In this document: positions 44,459 to 54,678 of the stretch, piece by piece
How positions within the stretch are numbered: the stretch's first letter is position 1
Layout: the number at the start of each line of letters is the position of its first letter
Origin: Rickettsiales endosymbiont of Stachyamoeba lipophora
GTDB lineage: Bacteria > Pseudomonadota > Alphaproteobacteria > Rickettsiales > 33-17
Reading direction: 5' to 3'
NCBI RefSeq assembly: GCF_003932735.1
Contig: NZ_CP033611.1
Span: forward strand, 896,156 to 960,155
DNA: 64,000 nucleotides
Made by a program: the position numbers and the translations under genes
The notes under the pieces: model-generated
Seen by the model: the letters and a program-made list of their open reading frames with translations, nothing else
The model's database searches: none
What the model was told of the DNA's origin: nothing

Positions 44459-45880
44459 ATGCATAAAGGGCTGGTTTGGTTAAGAAGGGATTTACGGGTT
44501 GATGATCACAAGGTAATAGCAGCTGCAACGCAAGAATGTGATCTGGTTTATTTGGCTTTTGTATTTGATGAGAATATTTTAGCCAGATTTGTTAATAAGC
44601 AAGACCGTAGACTAAGTTTTATTACTGACGCTCTGCTTGGCATTAATAAACGTATCAAAATATATAACTCCCAAGTGATCGTAACTGTTGGTAATCCCGA
44701 ACAGGTTATTCCGGATATGGCGGGTATTTTAGGAGTAGAACGCATTTATGCCGGTACGGATTATGAACCGAGCAATGTAATTCGTGATCAAAAAGTAGTA
44801 AATAGCTTAGCTAAGTTGGATATTAGCTTACAGTTAATTTGTGATCATTTAATTATTCCTGCTGAAAAAATTTTAAAAAATAACCAAGAACCTTACAAGG
44901 TTTTCACTCCTTTTGCTAAAGCATGGCGTGCTCATTTAAGTAAGGCGGATTATCAACTAGTACAACCTAATTTAAATAAATTATGTTATCCAAGCAGCCA
45001 AGAGCTTAACCAGCTGGAGACCCGGGTTAAGTTAATTGAGACCCAGCAGGCGCAGGAAATTTTAACAATTGTAGGATATGAATATCAACCAAATTTATCA
45101 TTTATAGTAGAAGATGCGGCTGTAAAATTACAAGAATTTTTAGATAATAAAATAAATAATTATAATATTGAGCGTAATTTTTTAGCCAGAAATGGTACTA
45201 GCCTTCTTTCTCCTTATTTAAGATTTGGAATAATTTCTATTAGAGAATGTTTTAGAGAAGCTAATGAAATTGAGACTAATGGAGCTTATGCTTGGGTACA
45301 GGAATTAATCTGGCGTGAATTTTACATGATGATTTTATTTAGATTTCCTCATACCGTAAATTTGGAGTTTCAACCGGCTTATCAGTATACCCTAAAATGG
45401 GAGAATGATCCTAGTAAAATTAAAGCTTGGCAGGAAGGCAAAACTGGCTATCCGATTATTGATGCAGCAATGAGGCAGTTAAATCAAACGGGTTGGATGC
45501 ATAATCGGGCAAGGATGATAGCCGCCTCATTTTTAACCAAAGATTTATTGGTTGATTGGAAAATAGGTGAAGAATATTTTGCTCAACAATTATTGGATTA
45601 TGATTTATCCTCCAATGTAGGGGGATGGCAATGGTCGGCTTCAACAGGTACTGATGCTCAACCTTATTTTAGAATATTTAATCCTTATACCCAAAGTAAA
45701 AATTTTGATCCGCAAGGTGAATATATCAGGACTTATGTAAGTGAGCTTAAACAAGTGGAAGAGCAAAGCATTCACAAGCCTTCAGAGCAGATAATCAAAT
45801 ACTATGGATATCTGCCGCCAATTGTGGATCATAGCGCTCAGCGCATCAAAACCTTAAATTTATTTAAAGCAGTGAAGTAA
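44459..45880 (+). CDS. phrB: Deoxyribodipyrimidine photolyase
   Basis: Repairs UV-induced cyclobutane pyrimidine dimers using light and FAD. The N-terminal antenna domain begins LVWLRRDLRVDDHK. The FAD-binding domain contains GYPIIDAAMRQLNQTGWMHN, ARMIAASFLTKDLLVDW and VGGWQWSASTGTDAQPYFR. At 473 residues it is of standard length and uninterrupted. The ATG at 44459 is preferred because an upstream in-frame extension overlaps the preceding gene. It joins rseP by a TAATG overlap. Confidence 0.94.
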   Translation: MHKGLVWLRRDLRVDDHKVIAAATQECDLVYLAFVFDENILARFVNKQDRRLSFITDALLGINKRIKIYNSQVIVTVGNPEQVIPDMAGILGVERIYAGTDYEPSNVIRDQKVVNSLAKLDISLQLICDHLIIPAEKILKNNQEPYKVFTPFAKAWRAHLSKADYQLVQPNLNKLCYPSSQELNQLETRVKLIETQQAQEILTIVGYEYQPNLSFIVEDAAVKLQEFLDNKINNYNIERNFLARNGTSLLSPYLRFGIISIRECFREANEIETNGAYAWVQELIWREFYMMILFRFPHTVNLEFQPAYQYTLKWENDPSKIKAWQEGKTGYPIIDAAMRQLNQTGWMHNRARMIAASFLTKDLLVDWKIGEEYFAQQLLDYDLSSNVGGWQWSASTGTDAQPYFRIFNPYTQSKNFDPQGEYIRTYVSELKQVEEQSIHKPSEQIIKYYGYLPPIVDHSAQRIKTLNLFKAVK

Positions 45881-46977
45881 TGAATAGTATAATATTGTCG
45901 ATTGTAGGATTTTTAGTAGTTTTAACTATTTTAGTAGTAGTGCACGAGTTTGGGCATTATTTATTTGCCAGAATTTGTGGAGTTAAAGTTGAAGCTTTTG
46001 CAGTTGGATTTGGCAAAGAGCTAATAGGCTTTACTGATAAGCATAATACCAGATGGAAGATTTGTATGCTGCCACTTGGTGGATATGTGAAGTTGTACGG
46101 TCATAATCAATTTATGCGTAAAGATGGAACGAGTGAAGAATTGGATCCAAGTATTACCTTTGATGATAAACCTAATTATCAAAAGATTCTTATTGCGTTA
46201 GCTGGGCCTGTTTTTAATTTGTTATTGGCGATATTGATTATAAGTGCACTTGTATTTACTAAAGGTATACCTGATACTTTGCCGATAGTGGAAGAGGTAA
46301 TAAAGGAGAGTCCGGCTGCTAAAGCTGGCATCCAAAAGGGTGACATCATTGCCTATATTAATGGTGCTAAAATTAATTATTTTAGTGATATTGTGCGTAC
46401 ATTAGATCAAGAATATCATAAACCTCATAATTTGAGTGCTAATATGATACTAACTCTTAATATTATAAGATATGATGAGGATTTAAGGGTAAAGGTCACC
46501 CCTATAAAAAATGAGCAAGGGCGTCGGATATTAGGGATAGTTGGTAACTTTGATAAAGATCTAATCTACCGTAAAATTAGTTTATTTAAAGCCATGCAAA
46601 TTGGAATTATGAAAACGGCTCAAGATACTTTGGCAATAGCTAATGAAATCAGAAGTATGGTGACAAATAATGCTGATCTTAATCAATTTGGAGGCGTGAT
46701 TTCTATAGCAGATTATTCAGGTAAAGCCTTTGCTAAAGGAGCAGAAATCTTATTGTCATTTATTGCGATACTTTCAATTAATCTGGCAGTGATCAATTTA
46801 GTACCTATACCTGGGCTTGATGGAGGTCATATTATGATATATTTATCATCAATGGTACTTAAGAGATCATTTGTAGAAAAGATTTCGGTTTATTTATTGC
46901 CTTTTGGAATTTTTTTGTTGATATTTTTGATGTTAATTGCCAATTTAAATGACGTCTTTAAATATTTTATAAAGTAA
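45880..46977 (+). CDS. rseP: RIP metalloprotease RseP
   Basis: An intramembrane site-2 protease. HEFGH (residues 22-26) and the C-terminal NLVPIPGLDGGH provide the zinc ligands. A PDZ domain (EESPAAKAGIQKGDIIAYIN, starting about residue 143) lies in the periplasm, and four membrane helices are predicted. It cleaves anti-sigma factors and signal-peptide remnants. At 365 residues it is the one-PDZ form. It heads rseP-bamA-skp-lpxD-fabZ-lpxA-lpxI. Confidence 0.95.
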   Translation: MNSIILSIVGFLVVLTILVVVHEFGHYLFARICGVKVEAFAVGFGKELIGFTDKHNTRWKICMLPLGGYVKLYGHNQFMRKDGTSEELDPSITFDDKPNYQKILIALAGPVFNLLLAILIISALVFTKGIPDTLPIVEEVIKESPAAKAGIQKGDIIAYINGAKINYFSDIVRTLDQEYHKPHNLSANMILTLNIIRYDEDLRVKVTPIKNEQGRRILGIVGNFDKDLIYRKISLFKAMQIGIMKTAQDTLAIANEIRSMVTNNADLNQFGGVISIADYSGKAFAKGAEILLSFIAILSINLAVINLVPIPGLDGGHIMIYLSSMVLKRSFVEKISVYLLPFGIFLLIFLMLIANLNDVFKYFIK

Positions 46978-46982
46978 CCAAA

Positions 46983-49268
46983 ATGATCAAGAATATCTTC
47001 TTAATAATTGCTTTATTGTTTGCTGTTAATTCCTATGCAGAAAAAGTCAATAAAATTGTAATTGAAGGATTACAAAGAGTAGAAGAATCTACAATTTACT
47101 CATATTTAGGTTTTGCTAAAGAAGACATGGTGAGTAGCCAAAAAATTGACGATGCGACCAAAAAATTATTCCAAACCGGTTTATTTGAAGATATAAAGAT
47201 CTCCTCTCAAAATGGAGTGGTGCATATTAAGGTGGTTGAAAACCCAATGATCCATACTTTGTCACTTGAGGGTAATAAGCGGGTTAAAACAGATGATATT
47301 ATAAAAGAACTTACTCAAACTTCACGCTCGATATTGAATAAAAGTAAAGTCCAGATAGATGTTGAAACTATTAAAAGGCTTTATCAAAGAAATAGCAGAT
47401 ATGCAGCAAAAGTAGATACTAAAATTATTAAGCTACCTCACAATAGAGTGAACTTGATTTATGAAATTAATGAAGGCCCTAAAACTTTGATTTCTAAAAT
47501 TTACTTTATTGGCAATAATAATGTAAGTGGCGGTAAACTTAAAGATGTTATTTTAACTAGAGAAGATAAATGGTTTAGGTTTTTAACCGATTCACCTAAG
47601 TTTGATCCTGAAAAGGTTAAATTTGACCGGGAGCTATTAGTAGATTTTTATACTTCCCGTGGATTTGCTGATATTGAAATTGAAGATCCGGTAATTGACT
47701 TATCAACTGAAAGCAATAGTTTTGTAGTTACTTTTATTATTAAAGAAGGTGAGATTTATAATTTTAGAAATATTACAGTTGATAATAAGCTAAAAAATAT
47801 TGAAACAAAAGAAGTTGAAAGTTTAATCGGGATCAAACCTAAAAAGCGTTATAACAGCCAGCTAATTAGGCAGGATGTAGAGGTGATTAATAACCTTTTG
47901 GCTAATAAAGGTTATCCTTTTAGTACCGCTGAAGTAAGCCTCGATAAACATCCTGAAGCTAGACTTGTTGACGTTAAGTATGTAATTGATGAAGGCCCAA
48001 AATTTTATATTAACCAAATTAATATTAAAGGTAATTTAAGAACGGTAGATAAAGTTATTAGGCGAGAATTTAAAATTGCTGAAGGAGATCCTTATCATGC
48101 TAAACAAATTCAAAAAGCTGAAAAAAGACTAAAAGATTTAGATTTTTTTGACCCAGTAACTGTAAGACCTTCGCATAGCGAAAAGGCTGATGACAGAGTA
48201 GATGTAGATGTTGAGGTAAAAGAAAAATCAACCGGATCTTTAAATTTTGCAGCTGGAGTTTCATCAATCCAAGGGCCAATTGGTAAAATTGGCTATCAAG
48301 AAAGAAACCTCGCAGGCCGCGGCTATGAAATAGATACTTATTTGATGAAAGCTAGAAGGGATACAGATTTCAAGGCTAGTTTTACTAACCCATATTTTTA
48401 CGATTATGATTTAGCAGTAGGAATTGACGTTGAAAGAGTACTTCATGATAAATCAAAGAAGTTAGATCGTAACTATTCCCAACAAACTAATATGATTGCA
48501 GGTAGAGCTAGTTACGAAATTATAGAGAATTTACGTTATGGTACTTTTTATAGATATAAGGTAGATGAATATAAAGATATTGAGCAAACTTCTTCCTTAT
48601 TGCTACGTGAGGATAATGCTAAAAAGATTATCTCATCTATTGGTCATTCTTTATCATGGGACAGTTTAGATAGTAAGCAATATCCAACTAAAGGATTGTT
48701 AGTCAAATTTGTACAGGATTTAGCAGGTATATTTAAAGGTTCTCAATTTTTTAGAAATGAATTTAAAGCAAGTTTTTATAAGCCGGTTATAAGACAAGAT
48801 GTGGTATTGCTTTTGCAATTTGGAGCAGGGCATATCCAGTCTTTAGGTCATAGCAAAATTCCGATTTCTGAAAGATTCTATATGGGTGGAGATGATGTAA
48901 GAGCATTTAGAACCAATGGTATTGGCCCACGAGATAGCACTACAGGAGAAGCCGTTGGGGGTAATACTTTCTATAATGCTAGAGCGCAACTTTCTGTGCC
49001 ACTTGGTTTACCTAAAGAATTAGATATTCGTGGTTTAATATTTGCTGATGCGGGCGGCTTATTTGGCGTTGATTATAAAAATTATAGTGATCCAGCTTAT
49101 ATAAAATCAGTTATTTTTAACTCTAAAAATCCACGTGCTGCGATTGGTACTGGAATAGCATGGCATTCCCCGATAGGATTAATTGGTATAACTGTTGCTA
49201 AGCCAATTTCTAAACAGTCTTTTGATAAAGAAAAAATATTACGCTTTTCAATTATGTCAGAATTTTAA
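46983..49268 (+). CDS. bamA: Outer membrane protein assembly factor BamA
   Basis: The 761-residue protein has a signal peptide (IFLIIALLFAVNSYA), five POTRA domains (about 23-425) and a 16-strand barrel. The barrel includes the conserved GPIGKIGYQERNLAGRGYE and the essential loop ISERFYMGGDDVRAFR, and a C-terminal aromatic F ends it. It inserts beta-barrel proteins in the outer membrane. The spacing of five bases after rseP and the following skp gene are the standard arrangement. Confidence 0.96.
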   Translation: MIKNIFLIIALLFAVNSYAEKVNKIVIEGLQRVEESTIYSYLGFAKEDMVSSQKIDDATKKLFQTGLFEDIKISSQNGVVHIKVVENPMIHTLSLEGNKRVKTDDIIKELTQTSRSILNKSKVQIDVETIKRLYQRNSRYAAKVDTKIIKLPHNRVNLIYEINEGPKTLISKIYFIGNNNVSGGKLKDVILTREDKWFRFLTDSPKFDPEKVKFDRELLVDFYTSRGFADIEIEDPVIDLSTESNSFVVTFIIKEGEIYNFRNITVDNKLKNIETKEVESLIGIKPKKRYNSQLIRQDVEVINNLLANKGYPFSTAEVSLDKHPEARLVDVKYVIDEGPKFYINQINIKGNLRTVDKVIRREFKIAEGDPYHAKQIQKAEKRLKDLDFFDPVTVRPSHSEKADDRVDVDVEVKEKSTGSLNFAAGVSSIQGPIGKIGYQERNLAGRGYEIDTYLMKARRDTDFKASFTNPYFYDYDLAVGIDVERVLHDKSKKLDRNYSQQTNMIAGRASYEIIENLRYGTFYRYKVDEYKDIEQTSSLLLREDNAKKIISSIGHSLSWDSLDSKQYPTKGLLVKFVQDLAGIFKGSQFFRNEFKASFYKPVIRQDVVLLLQFGAGHIQSLGHSKIPISERFYMGGDDVRAFRTNGIGPRDSTTGEAVGGNTFYNARAQLSVPLGLPKELDIRGLIFADAGGLFGVDYKNYSDPAYIKSVIFNSKNPRAAIGTGIAWHSPIGLIGITVAKPISKQSFDKEKILRFSIMSEF

Positions 49269-49290
49269 TTATTTAAGTTGAGTTTTTATT

Positions 49291-49812
49291 ATGTTAAAAA
49301 AAGTTTATTTTATATTATGCACGGTCTTAGCGATTAACTTAGCTTGTGCAAGTGAAGCTGATTATTTAGTGGTAGATATTGAACATGTGCTCTCTGAAAG
49401 CAATGCAGCCAAGAATGTGCAAAAGCAATTAGAAGAAAAGAAAAAAAAATATGAAGATGAGATTGCCAAGCAAGAAAATCAATTGAAAGCAGATGAAGGT
49501 AAATTAAAGAAAGAACAAAAAACTTTATCTCCTGAAGCTTTTGAAAAAAAGGTTCGTAGCTTTCAAACTAAGCTTGCTGAGGTACAACGTGGCATTCAGA
49601 TGAAGCGCAGTAATCTTGAAGAAATGAATATTAAAGGAATTAGTAAAATTAGTGAAGTGGCATCCAATGTGATTAAAGACATTGCCGAAGAAAGAAAAGT
49701 TAAAATAGTATTTCCTACCTCGCAAATTTTATATGCTGATGTCTCTCTTGATATTACCGTGGAAGTATTGAAAAAGGTAAATCAAAAGCTTAGCAAAGTT
49801 ACAATAGAGTAA
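49291..49812 (+). CDS. skp: OmpH/Skp-family periplasmic chaperone
   Basis: A 173-residue exported coiled-coil protein: signal peptide (VYFILCTVLAINLACA), YLVVDIEHVLSESNAAKNV, then a long charged helical pair (KQLEEKKKKYEDEIAKQENQ...). Skp trimers hold unfolded outer-membrane proteins on the way to BamA. Position after bamA supports the call. Confidence 0.92.
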   Translation: MLKKVYFILCTVLAINLACASEADYLVVDIEHVLSESNAAKNVQKQLEEKKKKYEDEIAKQENQLKADEGKLKKEQKTLSPEAFEKKVRSFQTKLAEVQRGIQMKRSNLEEMNIKGISKISEVASNVIKDIAEERKVKIVFPTSQILYADVSLDITVEVLKKVNQKLSKVTIE

Positions 49813-49824
49813 GCTTAAGTTGTG

Positions 49825-50862
49825 ATGGATAATAGATTTTTTACAGTTACAGGTGCAGTATCAGTTCAAGCTTTAGCGAATATACTAAATTTAGAACTGC
49901 ATATAAGTGATGAGCTAGATGCTAATCAATGTTATTTTTGTGATATAGCTTCTTTTGAAAATGCCGGCGAAGCATCCTTATGCTTTTTGGCTAATAAGAA
50001 ATATTTAACTGCCCTTGAGCAGACGAAAGCTTTAGGTGTGATTCTAGAGCCAAAATATTTAGAATATGCACAAAATATCAAGATCAAGTTGGTAAGTAAT
50101 ACTCCTTATTACAGTTATGCTAAAGCGCTTGAATATTTTTACAGCTCTATTCAAGAGGCAAAGAATAAGCAGAGTTATATAGCTCCAAATGCTACTATTG
50201 CAACTAATGCTAAAATTGGTAGTAATGTATATATTGCGGCTAATGTAGTGATTGAAGATAGTGTTGAGATTGGGGATAACGTAGTTATTGATGCGAATAG
50301 CGTCATTAAATATGGAGTTAGAATTGGTAACAATTCTAAAGTTTATAGTAATTGTACGTTGCAGTATACTGAAATTGGCCAGAATGTAATAATTCACCCT
50401 GGAGTGCGTATAGGTCAAGACGGATTTGGTTTTGCGTTTGCCAGTTATAAACATAATAAAGTTTTACATATTGGCAGAGTGATAATTGAAGACGATGTGG
50501 AGATTGGAGCAAATACAAGTATTGACCGAGGCTCAGTTAATGATACGGTGGTAGGCAAAGGTAGTAAGATAGATAACCTGGTGCAGCTAGGGCACAATGT
50601 TAAGGTTGGCAAAAATGTTATTATTGTAGCTCAAACCGGTATTGCTGGTAGCACTGAAATTGGTGATTATGCAGTAATAGGTGGCCAAGTAGGCATTGCC
50701 GGACATATTAAAATCGGTGCAAAAGTTCAAATAGCTGCCCAATCAGGAGTTGTAAAAGATATTGAAGATGGCTCCATAGTTGGTGGCACACCTGCTGTAA
50801 ATATTAAAGATTGGCATAGACAAAGTTTGGCCTTACAAAAAATGATTAAGAAAGGATCTTAA
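49825..50862 (+). CDS. lpxD: UDP-3-O-acylglucosamine N-acyltransferase
   Basis: Third step of lipid A synthesis: N-acylation of UDP-3-O-acyl-glucosamine. It has an N-terminal uridine-binding domain ([15 protein letters not shown]) followed by hexapeptide repeats of a left-handed beta helix. The catalytic histidine is in [12 protein letters not shown]. Length about 345 residues is normal. A GTG one codon earlier is an alternative start. fabZ begins immediately after the stop codon. Confidence 0.96.
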   Translation: MDNRFFTVTGAVSVQALANILNLELHISDELDANQCYFCDIASFENAGEASLCFLANKKYLTALEQTKALGVILEPKYLEYAQNIKIKLVSNTPYYSYAKALEYFYSSIQEAKNKQSYIAPNATIATNAKIGSNVYIAANVVIEDSVEIGDNVVIDANSVIKYGVRIGNNSKVYSNCTLQYTEIGQNVIIHPGVRIGQDGFGFAFASYKHNKVLHIGRVIIEDDVEIGANTSIDRGSVNDTVVGKGSKIDNLVQLGHNVKVGKNVIIVAQTGIAGSTEIGDYAVIGGQVGIAGHIKIGAKVQIAAQSGVVKDIEDGSIVGGTPAVNIKDWHRQSLALQKMIKKGS

Positions 50863-51309
50863 ATGGAATTATTTAGCGTTGATATCAACCAAATTTTACA
50901 AATGATACCACATCGTTATCCAATTTTATTAGTTGATAAGATTGTCGATATTAAGCTTGGAGAGTCTGCTGTAGGTATTAAAAATGTGACTTTTAATGAG
51001 CCGCATTTTATGGGGCATTTTCCTAACGTGCCAATCATGCCTGGAGTATTGATTGTTGAGGCGATGGCTCAGACTGCTGCTGCACTTGTAGTGAAAACTC
51101 TTGGAGAAGAAGCTAAAGGCAAATTGGTATATTTCATGACTATTGATCAAGCTAAATTCAGAAAGCCGGTTATTCCAGGGGATGTGCTGAAAATGCAAGT
51201 GGTTAAAGAGCGTAATAAGGCTAATGTATGGAAATTTATTGCTACTGCATTTGTAGAAGATAATAAAGTAGCGGAAGCCATGTTTAGCGCAATGATTATG
51301 GATAAATAG
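50863..51309 (+). CDS. fabZ: 3-hydroxyacyl-ACP dehydratase FabZ
   Basis: Dehydrates beta-hydroxyacyl-ACP in fatty-acid elongation, competing with LpxA/LpxD for hydroxyacyl chains. The hot-dog fold has the active-site histidine in [13 protein letters not shown] and glutamate in [25 protein letters not shown] is the family N terminus. The 148-residue length is normal. It sits between lpxD and lpxA as in most Gram-negatives. Confidence 0.97.
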   Translation: MELFSVDINQILQMIPHRYPILLVDKIVDIKLGESAVGIKNVTFNEPHFMGHFPNVPIMPGVLIVEAMAQTAAALVVKTLGEEAKGKLVYFMTIDQAKFRKPVIPGDVLKMQVVKERNKANVWKFIATAFVEDNKVAEAMFSAMIMDK

Positions 51310-51310
51310 T

Positions 51311-52114
51311 ATGGCTCAAGCAATACATCTAATACATCAAACTGCAATAATAAGTCCTTCTGCAAAAATTGGTAATAATGTTAAAATAGGCGCATATTCA
51401 ATCATTGGTGACAATGTTGAATTAGGAGATGATAATATTATTCATTCACATGTGGTAATAGATGGATTAACTACTATAGGAAATAATAATCAGATTTTCC
51501 CTTTTGCTGCAATTGGTCTTGCTCCGCAGGACTTGAAGTTTAAAGGTGAACAATCGAAACTTATTATTGGTAATAACAACGTTATACGAGAATATGTTAC
51601 CATTAACCCTGGCACTGAGGGTGGGGGAATGCTTACAGCAGTAGGCAATAATTGCCTCTTTATGGTAAGTTCTCATATTGCTCATGATTGTAAGGTTGGT
51701 AATAATGTAATTTTAGCCAATAATGCTACCCTTGCCGGCCATGTCAAGGTTGAGGATTTTGCAATTATCGGTGGGTTATCAGCTGTACATCAATTTGTAA
51801 GAATTGGTAGTCATGCTATGATTGGCGGAATGTCCGGTATTGAAAAAGATATAATTCCATTTGGAACCGCTATGGGTGAAAGAGCTTCGCTTGCCGGTTT
51901 AAATATTATCGGGATGAAACGTCGTAATTTTGATCGCGATGAAATTAACGCGCTAAGAAATATGTATAAGATGTTGTTTGAAGAGGAAGAGGGGCTTACT
52001 TTTGATCAAAAGGTTACAAAAGTTAGAACAGAAATGGGAAGCTCAGAAGCAGTTAAACAAATTTTGGAATTTATAGATGCTGATGCCTCAAGAGCAGTTT
52101 GCCGACCAAAATGA
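51311..52114 (+). CDS. lpxA: UDP-N-acetylglucosamine acyltransferase
   Basis: The first step of lipid A synthesis. The 267-residue protein is almost wholly hexapeptide repeats (IIGDNVELGDDNIIHSHVVI...), with the catalytic histidine in MVSSHIAHDCKVG and a C-terminal helical bundle (GMKRRNFDRDEINALRNMYK). The last 38 bases overlap lpxI. Confidence 0.97.
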   Translation: MAQAIHLIHQTAIISPSAKIGNNVKIGAYSIIGDNVELGDDNIIHSHVVIDGLTTIGNNNQIFPFAAIGLAPQDLKFKGEQSKLIIGNNNVIREYVTINPGTEGGGMLTAVGNNCLFMVSSHIAHDCKVGNNVILANNATLAGHVKVEDFAIIGGLSAVHQFVRIGSHAMIGGMSGIEKDIIPFGTAMGERASLAGLNIIGMKRRNFDRDEINALRNMYKMLFEEEEGLTFDQKVTKVRTEMGSSEAVKQILEFIDADASRAVCRPK

Positions 52115-52931
52115 AATAATAGGGGTAATAGCCGGTAGTGAAGGGTTACCCTATGTTTTAATTGATCAATTACAGCAAAAATGTATAAATTTTATTATCA
52201 TAGCATTAGATTTAAAGCTGCATTTTTATTTAAAATATAAAGGCTTGCCAAGTTTTTATTGTTCATTAACGCGCGTCTCTCCTATTTTGCAAATTTTAAA
52301 TAAATTTCAGATTAGTAAAATATTATTAATTGGTAAGGTACTTAGACCCAACTTAGCTTCTTTGCTAGGAATTGATGATGAAGCAAAAAAAATACTTAAG
52401 TATTTAAAAGATTTTAGAGGCGGCGATAATAATCTATTGACTAATTTAATTACCTATCTTGAGCAGCATTTAAATTTAAATGTGCTGGATCCTAATCCTT
52501 ATTTGCAATTTTTAACCGTTAACTCAGGAATTTTAACTAGCAATGACATTAGTGATCAGCTAACAAGCGACATACAATTGGGCCAAGATTATTTAAAGTT
52601 CGCTAGTAAATATGATATTGGCCAAGCGGTAGTAATAAGGAATAATCAAATAATAGCTGTTGAGGCATTAGAAGGTACTGAAAAAATGCTTAAGCGCTGC
52701 CAAGAGTTTAAACAATTAAAACCTGCAGGTGTGTTAGTTAAGCAGCCTAAAACTAATCAGGAAACTAAGGTGGATATACCTACTATCGGGATTAATACTC
52801 TTAAGCAAATTAAAAATGCAGGAATTGCAGCTGTTGCTATTACAGCAGGCAAAACTTATTTAGTAGATAAGTCGCAAATGCTAACGTATGCTAAGAACAA
52901 CAATATAGCTATTGTGGCTATTAATGAATAA
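52077..52931 (+). CDS. lpxI: UDP-2,3-diacylglucosamine pyrophosphatase LpxI
   Basis: This DUF1009-family enzyme hydrolyses UDP-diacylglucosamine to lipid X, replacing LpxH in many alphaproteobacteria. It has the typical N terminus (IIGVIAGSEGLPYVLIDQ), LIGKVLRPNL, and the C-terminal GVLVKQPKTNQETKVDIPTI with the conserved aspartate. It begins inside the 3' end of lpxA (38-base overlap), consistent with coupled translation. A second ATG two codons in is an alternative start. Confidence 0.93.
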   Translation: MLMPQEQFADQNEIIGVIAGSEGLPYVLIDQLQQKCINFIIIALDLKLHFYLKYKGLPSFYCSLTRVSPILQILNKFQISKILLIGKVLRPNLASLLGIDDEAKKILKYLKDFRGGDNNLLTNLITYLEQHLNLNVLDPNPYLQFLTVNSGILTSNDISDQLTSDIQLGQDYLKFASKYDIGQAVVIRNNQIIAVEALEGTEKMLKRCQEFKQLKPAGVLVKQPKTNQETKVDIPTIGINTLKQIKNAGIAAVAITAGKTYLVDKSQMLTYAKNNNIAIVAINE

Positions 52932-52984
52932 TATAGTTTACCAGAAGAGAGCTATATAATTTTAATAAAATAAGAGAGATATTT

Positions 52985-53407
52985 ATGTATCAAGTGGCTG
53001 TTAATACTGAAAACTTTGAAAAAATTGTGGTGCTTAAGCTTATAAATTATCTTACTTTTATTTTTGACCATTTTAAGCTCAATTATCAAATTAGTACAGC
53101 AGTTAACAGTCAAAACCAGTTGGTTATAGCAATAGATGGCAATGATTTAAGTAAATTGCAGGAAATAACTATAAATTATGGTAAACTACTGCTTAAGCAA
53201 ATTCCTATGAATAAAATTTTTGAGGATGAAGTAAGCCTCATGAAGCTTAAGCAACATCTTGATTTTATTACCTTAGAAGTAAAATTGCTTGAGGAATTTA
53301 AAGCAACCGGTGGCCTTGCAATTGATGTGGATTATAATTTTGGGGCTACTGATCAAAAAATTAATGAACTGTTTAAGCTGGTAGGTGGGCAGTTAACTTC
53401 TATATAA
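52985..53407 (+). CDS. Hypothetical protein after lpxI
   Basis: A 140-residue protein with no recognised family, no signal peptide and no membrane span. It alternates strand-like and helical segments (NQLVIAIDGNDLSKLQEITI, GGLAIDVDYNFGATDQKINE), suggesting a small alpha/beta fold. GAGAGA lies before the ATG. A gap of about 50 bases separates it from lpxI, so it may belong to the same transcript. Codon use matches its neighbours. Confidence 0.65.
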   Translation: MYQVAVNTENFEKIVVLKLINYLTFIFDHFKLNYQISTAVNSQNQLVIAIDGNDLSKLQEITINYGKLLLKQIPMNKIFEDEVSLMKLKQHLDFITLEVKLLEEFKATGGLAIDVDYNFGATDQKINELFKLVGGQLTSI

Positions 53408-53420
53408 TGATTAAGTTTTC

Positions 53421-53449
53421 TTGAAGGTTAATTTATTAACTGATATAAT
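53421..53449 (+). promoter_or_regulatory. Promoter of the 400-residue paralogue
   Basis: TTGAAG (53421-53426), a 17-base spacer and a perfect TATAAT (53444-53449), 26 bases before the start codon. The spacer begins GTTAAT and ends CTGA, as in the promoter at 55057. Confidence 0.7.
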
Positions 53450-53475
53450 TAAATTAAAATTATAGAGATTTAATT

Positions 53476-54678
53476 ATGTCTAGTAGTTCTAATGGTAATA
53501 GATTTAATAATCGTACGATAAACAACCTGGCCGATTATGCATATGAAAATGCAAAATATTACAATTCGGGTGAAAAAGGCTTCAGTGAACTTTTGTTTAG
53601 TGTTATGCAACCTGAGCTTTCTCCAAAGTTACAAAATGATCTGTTTGAGATTAAAAATTACACCCATTCATCACGTGTTGGGTTGGTATTAGAAACCTTA
53701 GAAAGACATCCTGATTTGTATAATATGGTGGAGAATAAGCAACAATTTAAAACAGCTTTTTTAGCTAACATACCTGAGAGTGATATAGCGAATGTAGCAT
53801 CAAGGTTAGATCAAGCCTTTGCCCCTAGAGAGAAGCAGCAAGCGCAAGCTGCAAGACAAAAAGGTACTTCTGATCTTGAAAATAATCTCGAGATGGGCAG
53901 TACACCAGGTAAGGATCCGAATACTGTAACAAAAAATATTTCTCCACAGCAACAATCACTTCAACCAAAACAAGATGTACAACCTAAACTGAAATATGCT
54001 TCAGCCCAACAACAAGTAAAAGACGTAGCTACTAAAGCCGGTAAGACAGTAGGACGGATTGCTAGCGATGTTGAAAAAGAAGTTTCTAGCCAATTTACTA
54101 GGCAAGGGGGTATGTCTGTGCCTTCTCAGACCCTTCGAGCACATGCTAATATTGTAAAGTTGGTTGGGACAGGAGTAGGTACGCTAAATAATGGCCTTAC
54201 TGATACTATAACAGCAGTTGCTAAAAATATAAAGGATAAACATCCTAACATTTCTGCAGGGTTAGAAACGGCAGCTAAATTAAATAAAAATTTAGGTAAA
54301 GTTGGACAAGCGGCATTAAAAGCGACTGAATATGTGAGCAGAGGTGCTGCATTAGTAATGGATATTGTAAATTCTCCGGTATATTATACTGTAGATAAAT
54401 GGCCGGAAGCTATGACAAATATATGTAACACTTTTTTTGATAGGTTGGAACAAATGTTGGGTGAAATGGAGAAAAAAGGTCCTTCTAACGTTACTCCTCC
54501 AACTGAAAAAGAGATGAGAGATCTAGATGTATTGGATACAAGCCGTGCTATGGTAGTAAGTCCCCCTAATATTCCAGATGGAACTGGTCAAAATGTTAGT
54601 CCTGATAATACTCCTAAAGTTGATCAAGGTCAGCAGCTAGAAATTGGTGGGCAAGGCGGAGGATATGGTAGGGGATAA
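53476..54678 (+). CDS. Unrecognised 400-residue protein, long member of a two-gene family
   Basis: No known family. Residues 1 to about 115 form a helical N-terminal domain. A Gln/Pro-rich linker (to about 180) follows, then a module of roughly 200 residues shared with the next gene: VKLVGTGVGTLNN, GLETAAKLNKNLGKVGQAAL, IVNSPVYYTVDKWPEAM, CNTFFDRLEQMLGEMEKKGP and MRDLDVLD. The C-terminal tail is glycine-rich and disordered. There is no signal peptide. The modular build, with a linker and a shared domain, resembles secreted effectors of intracellular bacteria, but this is inference. Confidence 0.75.
   Translation: MSSSSNGNRFNNRTINNLADYAYENAKYYNSGEKGFSELLFSVMQPELSPKLQNDLFEIKNYTHSSRVGLVLETLERHPDLYNMVENKQQFKTAFLANIPESDIANVASRLDQAFAPREKQQAQAARQKGTSDLENNLEMGSTPGKDPNTVTKNISPQQQSLQPKQDVQPKLKYASAQQQVKDVATKAGKTVGRIASDVEKEVSSQFTRQGGMSVPSQTLRAHANIVKLVGTGVGTLNNGLTDTITAVAKNIKDKHPNISAGLETAAKLNKNLGKVGQAALKATEYVSRGAALVMDIVNSPVYYTVDKWPEAMTNICNTFFDRLEQMLGEMEKKGPSNVTPPTEKEMRDLDVLDTSRAMVVSPPNIPDGTGQNVSPDNTPKVDQGQQLEIGGQGGGYGRG

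Noticed and set aside
50059..50518. Open frames opposite lpxD
   Set aside because: Antisense shadows of hexapeptide repeats, without start signals.
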